Assembly (NCBI GenBank): GCA_900660155.1
Contig: CABFPE010000036.1
Span: 685,897 to 749,896, forward strand
DNA from: Hofstenia miamia
Lineage: Eukaryota; Xenacoelomorpha; Acoela; Hofsteniidae
Length of the DNA: 64,000 nucleotides
Reading direction: 5' to 3'
The notes beneath the pieces were generated by a model. That model was given only the letters and a program-made list of their open reading frames with translations. It was not told the origin of the DNA and did not search any database. Shown piece after piece: positions 63,292-64,000 of the stretch (position 1 is its first letter; every line of letters starts with the position of its first letter). The translations under genes and the position numbers were made by a program.

Positions 63292-63323
<32 letters not shown>
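63292..63323. repeat. (AT)16 microsatellite
   Basis: Uninterrupted AT run of 32 bases. Confidence 0.97.
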
Positions 63324-63326
<3 letters not shown>

Positions 63327-64000
63327 CGATTTTTCGAATATCTGCAATTTATTTCCGAATTATTTTGCGTGCCTATACTAACTTTCAGTAACCTAAACTT
63401 GCTTAGAATTATGTAATAAATAGGTTTACAAGCATTAGAACAGGTTTTAATATTCTGTTTGGAATCAAGGTCTCAGTATGGACGCTGAAATCAAATGTGG
63501 ACACGGATTAAATAAATCTATGTGAATATGCGGATTATCCGCATACTGCGTATATGGATTGGATGTGGATTAGTTTTAAGAAAATTGCGATTTTTGGTCG
63601 ATTCACTGTTTTGATCACATTTTTGATCATATTTAACTATATTAATGTAAATGCAGGTGAAAATAATTGAAATTTACTTTTTTAAGTGACGCCAATTGTA
63701 TCAATAACCTTTGTGTTCTGTATTTTCTATTCTACGCTGATTTTTCTGTCAAAGTTTCAACTTTTATATTTCACTTTTCAACTTTGATTTTCAACTATGA
63801 ATTTTAAAATAATATTTTGTAGTTAAACATGATAATATTTTGTTTTTTGACATGTCTAGTCTATTCCTCTTTTGTGCTTTACATTCATAGAAGGCATAAA
63901 AGTACAAATTCAGTATTTGTGCAACTTTTTGCACTGGCATGACGTTGAATACTTTTTTGCCGCCATTAGATACATGTTAATGTATCGCATATCCCATGAG
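63324..64000. other. AT-rich window end
   Basis: 63500-63580 has repeated GGATT/GCGGAT words, perhaps part of a degenerate repeat related to 55140-55165. Nothing else recognised. Confidence 0.5.

Noticed and set aside
1-64000. CRISPR arrays, operons or prokaryotic defence genes
   Set aside because: No regularly spaced repeats or compact gene clusters; split exons and animal-type transposons show this is eukaryotic DNA.

Overview
The window reads as AT-rich, intron-rich animal DNA. Codons split across introns join in phase, conserved voltage-gated channel exons are separated by kilobase introns, and the spaces are filled with DNA transposon relics and LINE debris. The channel protein looks closest to the ERG (sei) channels of arthropods from memory of the family. 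An arthropod, possibly a crustacean, is my guess, but the sequence alone does not prove it.

Only one host gene is recognised with confidence: an ERG-type (KCNH) potassium channel on the minus strand. Six exons are visible, 5' to 3' at 37666-37543, 34518-34343, 21768-21695, 5947-5837, 4678-4371 and 4217-4076. All five exon-exon junctions keep the reading frame. Together they encode about 310 residues: the cytoplasmic linker after the PAS domain, then membrane helices S1, S2 and S3. The PAS exons are not seen; they should lie upstream, at higher coordinates. S4, pore, S6 and cyclic-nucleotide-binding-homology exons should lie beyond position 1. Most of 4-37 kb is therefore intron of this gene, and 38-64 kb may be its 5' intron or intergenic.

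The rest is mobile DNA. A mariner-type transposase end lies at 1-275. A small piggyBac-type element is at 6963-7199 and larger piggyBac-like candidates with a GGGGTAC hairpin are at 46-50 kb. hAT-type non-autonomous elements with target duplications lie at 16142-16545, 16996-17399, 35922-37028 and 62277-62762. Another inverted-repeat element is at 50393-50696. An old CR1/L2-like LINE remnant lies near 12 kb, and a younger 5'-truncated LINE at 55.3-57.4 kb has a second partial copy at 58.1-58.9 kb.

The assembly has visible scars. Four single-N joins (2653, 47024, 48964, 57797) are present, and three of them end a duplicated tract exactly. A 19-base perfect match to the Tn5 mosaic end used in Nextera libraries sits at 53570-53588. 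Structure near these points, including the tandem copies, should not be taken as genomic fact. No convincing new biological system was found. The most unusual native-looking items are a 120-base near-perfect hairpin at 45413-45533, a 36-base perfect palindrome at 47223-47258, and a small membrane-protein-like ORF just upstream of one ERG exon.
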